A DNA stretch of 24,192 nucleotides, from NCBI GenBank assembly GCA_030672465.1, contig DAOVGJ010000029.1:1-24192 (forward strand), read 5' to 3'. The notes beneath the pieces are model-generated. The model worked only from the letters and a program-made list of their open reading frames with translations, was not told where the DNA came from and searched no databases. Positions within the stretch are counted from its first letter, which is position 1. Every line of letters begins with the position of its first letter. Below are positions 14,746 to 22,527 of this stretch, piece after piece. The translations under genes were made by a program, and so were the position numbers. Source of the stretch: Pseudomonadota bacterium. GTDB taxonomy: Bacteria; Desulfobacterota; BSN033; WVXP01; G020346125.

Positions 14746-15975
14746 TTAAAAGAATTCGCCGAACCAATCCCTCATGCGGCGACTCACCTTCGTGAAGATA
14801 TTGGTTTCGCCGATCCGGAATCGGCTCTTGGACCGATTCCTGCTTCCATACATGACCAATCCGACCCCCGTTGCAAAAATGGGGCTATTCACTAAGTCCA
14901 CCAGACCGCTTATGCCCACAGGATATCCCGTTCTCACCGGAAGGTTGAAGACCTGTTCGGCAATCTCGGGCATCCCTTCCATGATGGCTGTTCCCCCCGT
15001 CAGGACAATCCCCGAACCGATGAGGTTGGCGTAGCCGGATCTCACGATCTCGCCTTGGATCAGCGTCAAAATTTCCTCCACACGGGGCTCGATGATCTCC
15101 GCCAGGGTCTGCCGGGAAAGGGTCCGAGACTTTCTTCCCCCGACACTGGGGACCTCGATCATCTCCTCCTTCTTCACCATGGAGACCAGGGCACATCCGT
15201 ATCTCTTTTTTAACTTTTCCGCCTCCTCCGCAGGGGTCCTTAGGCCAAGGGAGATATCGCTGGTGATGTGATTTCCCGCCAAGGAGAGGACCGATGTGTG
15301 TTTGATGCTTCCGTTACAAAAGATCACCAGGTCTGTGGTTCCACCCCCGATGTCCACAACGCCAATTCCAAGTTCCTTCTCCTCCGAGCTCAGGACCGCC
15401 TCACTGCAGCCCAGTTGTTCTAAGACAATGTCATTTACGTGGAGCCCCGCACGATTGGCGCAGCGGATGATGTTTTGAGCCGAGGTAACCGCCCCGGTGA
15501 CGATGTGTACTTTTCCCTCCAAACGAACGCCGCACATACCGATGGGATCCCTGATTCCATCCTGATCATCCACGATATATTCCTGGGGGAGGACGTGAAT
15601 AACCTCCCGATCCATGGGGATCGCGATGGCGCTAGCGGCATCGATGACGCGCTTTATGTCGTGCTCGGTAATTTCCCGGTTTTTCACGGCAATTACCCCA
15701 TGGCTCTTGAGGCCTCGAATGTGTCCTCCCGCTATCCCGGCAAAGACAGAATCGATCTGACACCCCGCCATGAGCTCGGCCTCCTCGATCGCTTTTCTTA
15801 TGGATTGTACCGTTCCTTCAATGTTGACGACCACTCCCTTTCTGAGCCCCCTTGAGGGATGGGATCCGATTCCGATGATGTTGATCAATCCGTTTTGGAT
15901 CTCCCCCACAATGGTGCAGATCTTGGTCGTTCCGATATCCAGGCCCACCAATAATTTGTTCTCCTTTCCGGCCAT
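14746..15975 (-). CDS. ftsA: Cell division protein FtsA
   Basis: FtsA is the actin-like ATPase that tethers FtsZ to the inner membrane. From the ATG at 15975 it has 409 residues. It begins with the phosphate-1 loop GLDIGTTK, has the phosphate-2 motif VVDIGGGTTDLV near 205-216, and LTGGTAIMEG as the adenosine motif. It ends in an amphipathic membrane-targeting helix (MRDWFGEFF). An unusually perfect AAGGAGGTGA lies before the ATG with eight nt spacing from GGAGG. A GTG three codons earlier overlaps that site and is therefore rejected. It is 18 nt downstream of ftsQ and 27 nt upstream of ftsZ. Confidence 0.98.
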   Translation of the reverse strand: MAGKENKLLVGLDIGTTKICTIVGEIQNGLINIIGIGSHPSRGLRKGVVVNIEGTVQSIRKAIEEAELMAGCQIDSVFAGIAGGHIRGLKSHGVIAVKNREITEHDIKRVIDAASAIAIPMDREVIHVLPQEYIVDDQDGIRDPIGMCGVRLEGKVHIVTGAVTSAQNIIRCANRAGLHVNDIVLEQLGCSEAVLSSEEKELGIGVVDIGGGTTDLVIFCNGSIKHTSVLSLAGNHITSDISLGLRTPAEEAEKLKKRYGCALVSMVKKEEMIEVPSVGGRKSRTLSRQTLAEIIEPRVEEILTLIQGEIVRSGYANLIGSGIVLTGGTAIMEGMPEIAEQVFNLPVRTGYPVGISGLVDLVNSPIFATGVGLVMYGSRNRSKSRFRIGETNIFTKVSRRMRDWFGEFF

Positions 15976-15982
15976 ATCTCTC

Positions 15983-15990
15983 ACCTCCTT
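15983..15990 (-). promoter_or_regulatory. Consensus ribosome-binding site of ftsA
   Basis: AAGGAGGT followed by GA on the minus strand is a full complement of the 16S rRNA 3' end. It is the strongest such site seen in the division operon and sets the ATG at 15975 as the start. It suggests high translation of ftsA relative to ftsQ, whose own site is weak. Confidence 0.8.
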
Positions 15991-15993
15991 TCT

Positions 15994-16791
15994 CTATAAG
16001 GTTTTGATGAGTCTTTTTGCGTAAAATGCCGTTACGTCCCTCATCTTTACAATAACCCTCTTTTCATAATTACAATCGATATATGCGGGTTTAAAGGGTC
16101 TTTTACGGAGATGTCTCCAGACCCTCTCCAATCGTTTCCATTTTGTATCGTAATTGTCGAGGCCCAATTTGATTTCGATGGCCCCGTCTTTCGTATAGAT
16201 GCTTATTCCAAAGGCCTTATCCATATGGATTTCGGAGATGTCCTTTTGGGAAAGGACCTCTCCTCCCTCGATCACCCTGATCAACCTCAACGCTTTGGAG
16301 ATCAATCCCCATGCTTCATCGGGGTTGGCCTTGAAATCATCCCGATGGAGGCCCGTCAGAATGGGATGATCGATTTGATGATCTTTGGGTACCCTAGTAA
16401 ATATAACCCCCTGAGTATCGATGTAATAGAACCGGTCCAAAAGGATGATGGCCGCTGGTCGCCTCTCGGTAATTCTTATTGAGATCCTATCGGGGAAGAT
16501 CCGCCTGATCTCCGCGCGCTCTATCCAGGGGTTGGTCTCCACCTTGCTTCTCAATGTGGCTAGCTTTATGCTGAGGATGTTCGGTCCGCGGTCCAAGTGC
16601 GTCATAGACAAAATGTCCCTTTCGGAAGTCTTCCGGCAGCCCTCAATGACTACTTCCCGGAGGGCCAGCAGGGGCGAATCCACCATGTAGCCATACACGG
16701 CGCGGCCCATGAAGGCCAAAATGGCCATGACCAATACCAGTATGGTGGCCTTAAAGAGCCCCTTTAGAAGAGGAGCTACCACTTCTCCCAT
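15994..16791 (-). CDS. ftsQ: Cell division protein FtsQ
   Basis: FtsQ is a bitopic inner-membrane protein that links early and late divisome parts through FtsB/FtsL. The 265-residue protein has a short cytoplasmic N-terminus, one membrane span (about 13-34), a POTRA domain (about 40-112, LREVVIEGCRKTSERDIL to RISIRITERRPAAI), and the FtsQ/DivIB beta domain (about 115-250, including YYIDTQGVIF). Its start lies 41 nt inside the end of ddl in another frame. The membrane span needs this upstream start, so the overlap looks real. The ribosome-binding site is GGGAAAGGG close to the ATG. Sequence identity in this family is always low; topology and position support the call. Confidence 0.95.
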   Translation of the reverse strand: MGEVVAPLLKGLFKATILVLVMAILAFMGRAVYGYMVDSPLLALREVVIEGCRKTSERDILSMTHLDRGPNILSIKLATLRSKVETNPWIERAEIRRIFPDRISIRITERRPAAIILLDRFYYIDTQGVIFTRVPKDHQIDHPILTGLHRDDFKANPDEAWGLISKALRLIRVIEGGEVLSQKDISEIHMDKAFGISIYTKDGAIEIKLGLDNYDTKWKRLERVWRHLRKRPFKPAYIDCNYEKRVIVKMRDVTAFYAKRLIKTL

Positions 16792-17740
16792 CCCTTTCCC
16801 GCCCTCGTACTTCTGTCTTCAATGAACCTCCCCTCAGGATCCTTTCCGCCAGTTCCGGGAAGTCGACCCCGGCAAAATGGGCAGCCTTTGGCACAAGGCT
16901 TGTCTCCGTCATCCCGGGCATGGAGTTGACCTCCAGGACGAAGATTTCCCCCTTCTCACCTGTCATCATATCTACCCTTGCACACCCCTCACATCCCAGG
17001 GCCTTATAGGCCTCCAAACCGGCCTGCTCGGCTTCTTCGTAGGTCTTCGAGGGGATGCGGGAGGGTAGGATATATTCGGTCTCTCCCTTGGTATATTTAG
17101 CATGATAATCATAAAATCCACTCTTCGGGGCAATCTCGATTATGGGCAGCGGCTGGCCATTCAGCACACTTAAGGGAATCTCCTTCCCCTCGATGTATTC
17201 CTCCAAGAGTAGCCGATGGTCGTATTCTCGGGCACCCTCAATGGCCTGGACCAGCCCGTCTTTATCGTGGACGATGACTACGCCAAGGGTCGATCCTTCA
17301 GAAGCCGGTTTCACCACAATGGGAAAGGGAAAGTCCAACTTTTCCAAGGCCTCGTTTGCGCCTTCGGTGGCTTGCAAAATGTTGGAGGCCGGGGTAGGAA
17401 TACCATGGGTGGCAAAGACCCGCTTGGACATGATTTTGTCCATGGATAGAGCGCTGGCCAAAACCCCTGAGCCGGTATAGGGTATTCTCATGATTTCCAG
17501 CATTCCTTGGACGGTCCCATCCTCGCCGAACCTTCCGTGGAGGGCGATAAAGGCAACCCGGATCTGCTCGGAGATTAGTCGCCCGGCAACGTCGTAACTC
17601 ACGTCGATGGGACAAACGTCGTAGCCCCTACCCCTGAGGGCCTTTATGATAGCCTCTCCGGTCCTCAAGGAGATCTCCCTTTCCGCGGAGATCCCGCCCA
17701 TCAGCACACCTATTTGCCCTTGAACCTTTGATCTTTTCAT
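16751..17740 (-). CDS. ddl: D-alanine--D-alanine ligase
   Basis: Ddl joins two D-alanines with ATP for the peptidoglycan stem peptide. The 329-residue protein is an ATP-grasp enzyme. It begins VLMGGISAEREISLRTG, and has FIALHGRFGEDGTVQGML (64-81), KPASEGSTLGV (around 143-153), the substrate-loop YHAKYTKGETEYILPS, and the metal/ATP site FVLEVNSMPGMTETSLVP. E. coli DdlB has 306 residues; the extra 20 or so at the C-terminus are basic and Ser-rich and overlap the ftsQ start. The ATG overlaps the murB stop as ATGA, so translation is probably coupled; GGAG and AGGA lie close upstream. Confidence 0.97.
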   Translation of the reverse strand: MKRSKVQGQIGVLMGGISAEREISLRTGEAIIKALRGRGYDVCPIDVSYDVAGRLISEQIRVAFIALHGRFGEDGTVQGMLEIMRIPYTGSGVLASALSMDKIMSKRVFATHGIPTPASNILQATEGANEALEKLDFPFPIVVKPASEGSTLGVVIVHDKDGLVQAIEGAREYDHRLLLEEYIEGKEIPLSVLNGQPLPIIEIAPKSGFYDYHAKYTKGETEYILPSRIPSKTYEEAEQAGLEAYKALGCEGCARVDMMTGEKGEIFVLEVNSMPGMTETSLVPKAAHFAGVDFPELAERILRGGSLKTEVRGRERDGRSGSSSSKGAL

Positions 17741-18657
17741 TCCTCTCCAATAATGTGAACTTCGGGGGTCAGCCGGATCCCCCGCTTCCCATATACCTCA
17801 TCCCGAATGAAGGCCATTAAATCCAAAACCTCTGCCGCTGTAGCATCTCCCTCATTGACGATGAAATTACCGTGCTTCTCCGAGATCCGCGCAGCGCCAA
17901 TACGGTAACCCTTAAGGCCCAGCTCATCGATCAATTGCCCTGCCGGCGCCCCCTCTGGGTTTTTAAAGATAGAGCCAGCCGTTGGCACATTCCATGGCTG
18001 GGATTCAAATCTGAGCCTTTGAAAGCTCTTGACCTTGGCCGCGATCTCCTCTCCTTTCGCCTCCCCGACCCCCAGGACGCCTCTGAGAATAATGGACCCC
18101 TTGGGGAGAACCAGATTTCGGTAGTCAAACCTCAGCTCCTCCCTTTGCTTAACCGTCACGCTGCCTGTTTCCTTCATCATGGCGACGGATCTAACCACAT
18201 CCCTCATTTCCGAACCGAAGGCCCCGGCATTCATGGCCAGGGCGCCTCCTACGGTTCCGGGGATTCCGGTGAAGGCCTCAAGGCCCGTAAGGTTCCTTTC
18301 CCCGGTAAATCGAACCAGGTCTTTCAGGTTTACCCCTGCCCCGGCGGAGACCAACACCTCATCGTCCTCTCGGCCAATGATCCTCACCCTTCTGAATCCC
18401 CGGCAAAGACTGATGACAATGCCTCGAAGTCCCCCATCCCTGACGATGACATTGGTCCCCCTGCCCAGGACGTAATAGGGAATGTCCCTCTCTTTGGCAA
18501 ATTGGAGTATCTCCCTTAAGTCTTCCTCGTCCTGGGGAAATGCGAGGGCGTCGGCACGTCCACCCACCCCCAACGAGGTATACTGTGCCAAGGGAACGTC
18601 AAAGGAGACATTCCCCTTGATAAGCGATTTCAATTTCTCCTTGGTATCCCCGTTCAT
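17737..18657 (-). CDS. murB: UDP-N-acetylenolpyruvoylglucosamine reductase
   Basis: MurB reduces UDP-GlcNAc-enolpyruvate to UDP-MurNAc with NADPH and FAD. The 306-residue length marks the short type IIa form common outside enterobacteria. Visible features are the FAD-binding YVLGRGTNVIVRDGG (62-76) and GLEAFTGIPGTVGGALAMNAGAFG (125-148, the flavin and substrate region), the catalytic Ser229 in TAGSIFKNP, and Glu299 in the TPEVHIIGE end. Before the ATG there is no strong Shine-Dalgarno, and the gene lies 27 nt after murC. Its stop overlaps the ddl start by four nt. Confidence 0.97.
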   Translation of the reverse strand: MNGDTKEKLKSLIKGNVSFDVPLAQYTSLGVGGRADALAFPQDEEDLREILQFAKERDIPYYVLGRGTNVIVRDGGLRGIVISLCRGFRRVRIIGREDDEVLVSAGAGVNLKDLVRFTGERNLTGLEAFTGIPGTVGGALAMNAGAFGSEMRDVVRSVAMMKETGSVTVKQREELRFDYRNLVLPKGSIILRGVLGVGEAKGEEIAAKVKSFQRLRFESQPWNVPTAGSIFKNPEGAPAGQLIDELGLKGYRIGAARISEKHGNFIVNEGDATAAEVLDLMAFIRDEVYGKRGIRLTPEVHIIGEE

Positions 18658-18684
18658 TTACCGGATACCCATGAGGTCATCAGT

Positions 18685-20085
18685 TCATCGGCGGCTCTCC
18701 GCCTTGAATTTCCTCCTGAGTTCATCAATCAGATCTTCACCCACCCGGTAGATATCGCCGGCCCCTAACGTGATCACCAGGTCGCCGGGCTTAATAACCG
18801 ACAAGAGGTATTGGAGGATTTCACCCCGATCAGAGATGTAGTGGACATCCCTATGTCCGTGTTCCCTAATTCCCTCGAAGAGGTGGCGAGCGTGTACCCC
18901 CTCGATCTCCTCCTCCCCTGCTGGGTAGATATCGGTGATGACCAGCACATCGGCCTCGTAAAAGGCCGTCAGAAAATCACCAAAGAGGGCCTTGGTCCGG
19001 GTGTACCGATGGGGTTGAAAGAGGGCTACGATCCTCCTTCGCCATCCCGACTTGGCAGCCCTCAAGGCGGCCTTGATCTCGGCGGGATGATGGCCGTAGT
19101 CATCAAAGACCAGGATATCCTCAATTTCGGCCTTCATTTGGAACCGGCGTTGAATGCCGGAAAATCCGGCCAGGGCCTCCTGGACGGTCTTGAAATCGAC
19201 ATCCAATTCAAAAGCCGTTGCCACGGTGGCCAATACGTTGTAGACGTTATGGATTCCCGGCATCTGGACCTTCAATCTTCCAACGCGCCTACCTCTGTGA
19301 ACCAGCTCGAAGGAGGTATGAGGCCCATCGAAGCTCATGTCCTTGGCCTGGAAGTCGGCCTGACTGGATAGCCCATAGGTGATAAAGCGTTTTCTCAATT
19401 GGGGGATTAAGCTTTGGACGTTTTCGTGATCCAGGCAGAGGACCGCCAGGCCAAAGAAGGGGATCTTGTCGATAAACTGAAGGAAGGCCTCCTTAATCTG
19501 TTCGATCCCCTGATAGTAATCGAGGTGTTCGGGGTCGATGTTGGTTACCACGGCGATCGTGGGCAACAGTTTCAGGAATGATCCATCGCTCTCATCCGCC
19601 TCGGCCACCAAGAAGTCTCCCTGGCCCAGTTTGGCCGTACTCCCGATGCTGTTGAGTTTGCCACCGATGACGACTGTGGGATCCAAACCCCCATGGGCCA
19701 AAACCGTGGCGATCAGGGAGGTCGTGGTGGTCTTCCCATGGGTCCCCGCAACGGCCACGCCGTATTTCATTCGCATGAGCTCTGCCAACATCTCCGCTCT
19801 CGGAATGACGGGAATGAGCTTTGAAGCGGCTTCCTGGATCTCTGGGTTCCCCTCCTTGATGGCCGCGGAGACGACGACCACCTCTGCCCCTTGGATGTTC
19901 TTCCGTTGATGTCGGTAATAGACCCGCGCCCCCAATTGCTCCAATCGCCGAGTTATCTCGGTTTCCCGAATATCGGATCCGCTGACCTCATAGCCCAGAT
20001 TGAGGAGGACCTCGGCAATCCCGCTCATCCCGATACCCCCGATTCCAACGAAATGGATATGGTTTATTTTGGTCTTTCGATACAT
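18685..20085 (-). CDS. murC: UDP-N-acetylmuramate--L-alanine ligase
   Basis: MurC adds L-alanine to UDP-MurNAc in the cytoplasm. The 466-residue protein has the Rossmann motif HFVGIGGIGMSGIAEVL (11-27) for UDP binding, the P-loop GTHGKTTTT (114-122), EADESDGSFL (Mur-ligase central motif), NIDPEHLDYY, and DDYGHHPAEI and LFQPHRYTRT in the C-terminal domain. All fit MurC rather than MurD/E/F. It starts two nt after the murG stop with GGGAAG about seven nt upstream, so it is likely translated in a coupled way. Confidence 0.98.
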   Translation of the reverse strand: MYRKTKINHIHFVGIGGIGMSGIAEVLLNLGYEVSGSDIRETEITRRLEQLGARVYYRHQRKNIQGAEVVVVSAAIKEGNPEIQEAASKLIPVIPRAEMLAELMRMKYGVAVAGTHGKTTTTSLIATVLAHGGLDPTVVIGGKLNSIGSTAKLGQGDFLVAEADESDGSFLKLLPTIAVVTNIDPEHLDYYQGIEQIKEAFLQFIDKIPFFGLAVLCLDHENVQSLIPQLRKRFITYGLSSQADFQAKDMSFDGPHTSFELVHRGRRVGRLKVQMPGIHNVYNVLATVATAFELDVDFKTVQEALAGFSGIQRRFQMKAEIEDILVFDDYGHHPAEIKAALRAAKSGWRRRIVALFQPHRYTRTKALFGDFLTAFYEADVLVITDIYPAGEEEIEGVHARHLFEGIREHGHRDVHYISDRGEILQYLLSVIKPGDLVITLGAGDIYRVGEDLIDELRRKFKAESRR

Positions 20086-20087
20086 GG

Positions 20088-21170
20088 CTATCTTCCCAAA
20101 GATACCAGTTTATAGCACCAATCCACGATGAGATCGGCGGCATTGGGTTGAGCCAGCTCCCCCGCTCGCTTCTCTATGGTGGAGATCTCATCCCTATTTC
20201 GATACAGGTGGAGAATCGCATCGGCCAGGAGTTTCCCCGTCAAATCGAAATCGGAGATCATCCGTGCAGCCCCTGCCTTTACCAGGGCTCTCGCGTTGAG
20301 GGTCTGATGATCACCGGAGGCATGGGGATAAGGGATTAAGATGGAGGCCCTGCGGGATACGGTCAACTCGGATACCGTTGTAGCTCCTGAGCGGCAGATG
20401 ACCAGATGGGCATCTCGATAGCAGGTAGCCATATCATCGATAAAGGCCCTCACCGATGCTCGGAATCCCCTCCTCCGGTAATTTCGGGAGACGAATTCCA
20501 GGTCATTCCCTCCCGTCTGGTGGATGATTCTCATGGTATCTCGAACCCCCTCCAACCAATCCAGGGCTTCCACCATCTTTTCGTTTATCCGGTGGGCCCC
20601 TTGACTTCCCCCGAAGATGAAGAGGTTAAAATCATCTCCGTTTCGGGTGTCCTCGAGCCCCTGGAGGAACTCCTTCCTCACCGGATTCCCCGTGAGAATC
20701 GTCTTCCCCTCGGGGAAATAGGATCTGCTTTCTTCGAAGGAGATGAATATGGCGTTGGATAGCCTTCCCAACAGGCGATTAGTGGATCCAGGTATGGCAT
20801 TCTGCTCCTGGATGGCCCTTCTAATGCCTACCAGAAAAGCCGCAAGGACAACGGGACCCGAAACATACCCCCCTACGCCGATAACCAGGTCTGCCTTGAA
20901 CTCCTCGATAATCCGAACTGAAACGACGATGCCAAGGGGGATAGTCAATAAGGAGATCAGCTTCCTCGTCAATGTCTTCCCCCTGACCCCAGAGACGGAG
21001 ATGGTTCTCAATTGATGTCCCATTTTGGGAATGAGCGCCTCCTCGATCCCCCTCTTCGCTCCAACGAAGAGAACTTCATTTCGCGCCTCCCTGATCTTGA
21101 ACGCCTCGGCTATGGAAATCCCGGGGAAGAGGTGTCCCCCAGTTCCGCCACCGGCAATGATGATCCTCAT
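20088..21170 (-). CDS. murG: UDP-N-acetylglucosamine--lipid I N-acetylglucosaminyltransferase
   Basis: MurG transfers GlcNAc to lipid I to make lipid II at the cytoplasmic face of the membrane. The start is the ATG at 21170, giving 360 residues (E. coli 355) and the conserved N-terminus MRIIIAGGGTGGHLFPG with the first G-loop. EQNAIPGSTNR, the second G-loop GGSQGAHRIN and the donor site ICRSGATTVSEL follow. The frame stays open for another 148 codons upstream, but that extension lies wholly inside ftsW, is Arg/His/Pro-rich and matches no part of MurG. The ATG overlaps the ftsW stop as ATGA. Confidence 0.98.
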   Translation of the reverse strand: MRIIIAGGGTGGHLFPGISIAEAFKIREARNEVLFVGAKRGIEEALIPKMGHQLRTISVSGVRGKTLTRKLISLLTIPLGIVVSVRIIEEFKADLVIGVGGYVSGPVVLAAFLVGIRRAIQEQNAIPGSTNRLLGRLSNAIFISFEESRSYFPEGKTILTGNPVRKEFLQGLEDTRNGDDFNLFIFGGSQGAHRINEKMVEALDWLEGVRDTMRIIHQTGGNDLEFVSRNYRRRGFRASVRAFIDDMATCYRDAHLVICRSGATTVSELTVSRRASILIPYPHASGDHQTLNARALVKAGAARMISDFDLTGKLLADAILHLYRNRDEISTIEKRAGELAQPNAADLIVDWCYKLVSLGR

Positions 21171-22267
21171 GTGCTTCTCGCCTTTGATGAAATGTTGAGG
21201 AGAATGCCTACCCCCATTGCATTGACGAGTAGGGACGTTCCCCCGTAACTGATGAAGGGGAGGGTTAGTCCCTTTGTGGGGAGTAGTCCGAGAACTACCC
21301 CCATATTGACGATGGCCTGCATCGAGATCATGGCTGTTATCCCTACCGCGAGAAGGGTCCCAAAGGATTCTTCTGTCATGAGGGCAATACGGATACCACG
21401 AATCGTGAACAGGGCGAAGAGACCCAAGGTGATGGTTGCGCCCACCATGCCCAGTTCCTCCCCGATTACGGAGAAGATAAAGTCGGTATGCGGGGCTGGC
21501 AGAAAGAAGAGCTTCTGGCTCCCGCCTCCCAACCCTGTGCCGAAGAGGCCTCCTGATCCGAATGCAAGAAGGGATTGAACGATCTGGAAGCTCGTTCGGC
21601 TGGGATCTTCCCATGGGTTCAGGAATCCAATAATCCGGTTATACCGATAATCAACCCTCATGATCAGCAGATAAATGATGGGAATGGCAGCCAAAATGGA
21701 GGACACCAAATAAGATATCCTCGCTCCTCCGATGAAGAGGAGCATTAATACCATGGTTGCCAAGAAGATGGCCACACCGAAATCCGGTTGGAGCATGACC
21801 AAATAGATCGTTATTCCCGAGATTATGAGGACCGGAAGAAAACCCGTGGAGAAGGTTCTCATTCGATCTCCCTTTTTCTCCAAGAAGTAAGCCAAGAAGA
21901 TGATGAGGGCCAGCTTTGCGAACTCCGAGGGCTGAAAGGAGAGGTTGACGAGCCGAATCCAACGGGTCGACCCACCAACCTTGTATCCTATCCCCGGAAT
22001 CAAAAGGAGTATGAGGGACATCAGGCTTAGTCCCAATATGGGATAGGCCAATCTTTTCAGAAGGGTATACGGGGTATTCATCATCACCATCATTATCACC
22101 AAGGCAAAGGCACCGAATAGGGCCTGTTTTTTTAAGAAATAGTAACCGTCTCCGAACCTATCCGCCGCAAGAATGGCACTGGCACTGTAGACGATCACGA
22201 TCCCTACCCCAATCAACGAGATGGTAATAATGAGCAGGGACAGATCATATTGGGCCCTTTCCCTCAT
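21167..22267 (-). CDS. ftsW: SEDS peptidoglycan glycosyltransferase FtsW
   Basis: FtsW polymerises lipid II into septal glycan with its partner class-B penicillin-binding protein. The 366-residue protein is highly hydrophobic with about ten membrane segments. It carries the family hallmarks: NLSFQPSEFAKLALI, a cytoplasmic KKGDRMR loop, GGLFGTGLGGGSQKLFFLPAPHTDFIFSVIGEE split across positions about 235-270, and the C-terminal LPFISYGGTSLL. The Asp in HTDFIFS fits the essential aspartate in the family. AAGGGAG lies about ten nt before the ATG. It is the first gene after the 260-bp non-coding gap behind murD and is joined to murG by a four-nt overlap. RodA would be the alternative, but the murG neighbour favours FtsW. 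Confidence 0.96.
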   Translation of the reverse strand: MRERAQYDLSLLIITISLIGVGIVIVYSASAILAADRFGDGYYFLKKQALFGAFALVIMMVMMNTPYTLLKRLAYPILGLSLMSLILLLIPGIGYKVGGSTRWIRLVNLSFQPSEFAKLALIIFLAYFLEKKGDRMRTFSTGFLPVLIISGITIYLVMLQPDFGVAIFLATMVLMLLFIGGARISYLVSSILAAIPIIYLLIMRVDYRYNRIIGFLNPWEDPSRTSFQIVQSLLAFGSGGLFGTGLGGGSQKLFFLPAPHTDFIFSVIGEELGMVGATITLGLFALFTIRGIRIALMTEESFGTLLAVGITAMISMQAIVNMGVVLGLLPTKGLTLPFISYGGTSLLVNAMGVGILLNISSKARST

Positions 22268-22416
22268 GCCTTTCGAGCTCCCTTGGGATTTCCCTCGCCA
22301 AGTTGATTAATAGAGATCCCTGAAAAGGTCGTTCTTCGCTGCTCAAAATCTTTTTTTGACCATTGTAAAGTTCGCTTCACCGCAAATCCAAAACTCGCCC
22401 TACGGGCTCAAACGTT

Positions 22417-22492
22417 GCAGTTGCGGTTCTGCGGGCGCTTGAATGATAATGTGCACTGCCCTAACCGCATGACTGCAGCACTGCAACACTGT
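22417..22492 (-). repeat. Second copy of the 8-bp tandem repeat, in a fold-back arrangement
   Basis: This lies in the 260-bp non-coding gap between murD and ftsW (22268-22527). The minus strand of 22454-22492 repeats the 8-bp pattern of 11313-11360, with 34 of 37 bases matching. Two to three units of the same pattern occur in the opposite orientation at 22417-22438. The two sets can pair: GCAGT and TGCGGTT (22417-22428) with AACCGCA (22463-22469) and ACTGC (22472-22476), twelve base pairs with a two-nt bulge. The rest of the gap holds a T-rich run near 22351-22357 and a small GCCC/GGGC hairpin near 22397-22406. I see no clear ftsW promoter in it. Confidence 0.75.
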
Positions 22493-22527
22493 ATAATTTC
22501 GCGCTCAGACCTCCTTTTTCCAGTTTT

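Noticed and set aside
21171..21614. Upstream extension of the murG frame by 148 codons
   Set aside because: It lies entirely inside ftsW in another frame, is rich in Arg, His and Pro, and precedes the conserved MurG start MRIIIAGGGTGGH. It is a chance open frame.
22421..22448. Plus-strand promoter-like TTGCGG and GATAAT
   Set aside because: The -35 is poor, it lies within the tandem repeat, and no plus-strand gene follows.
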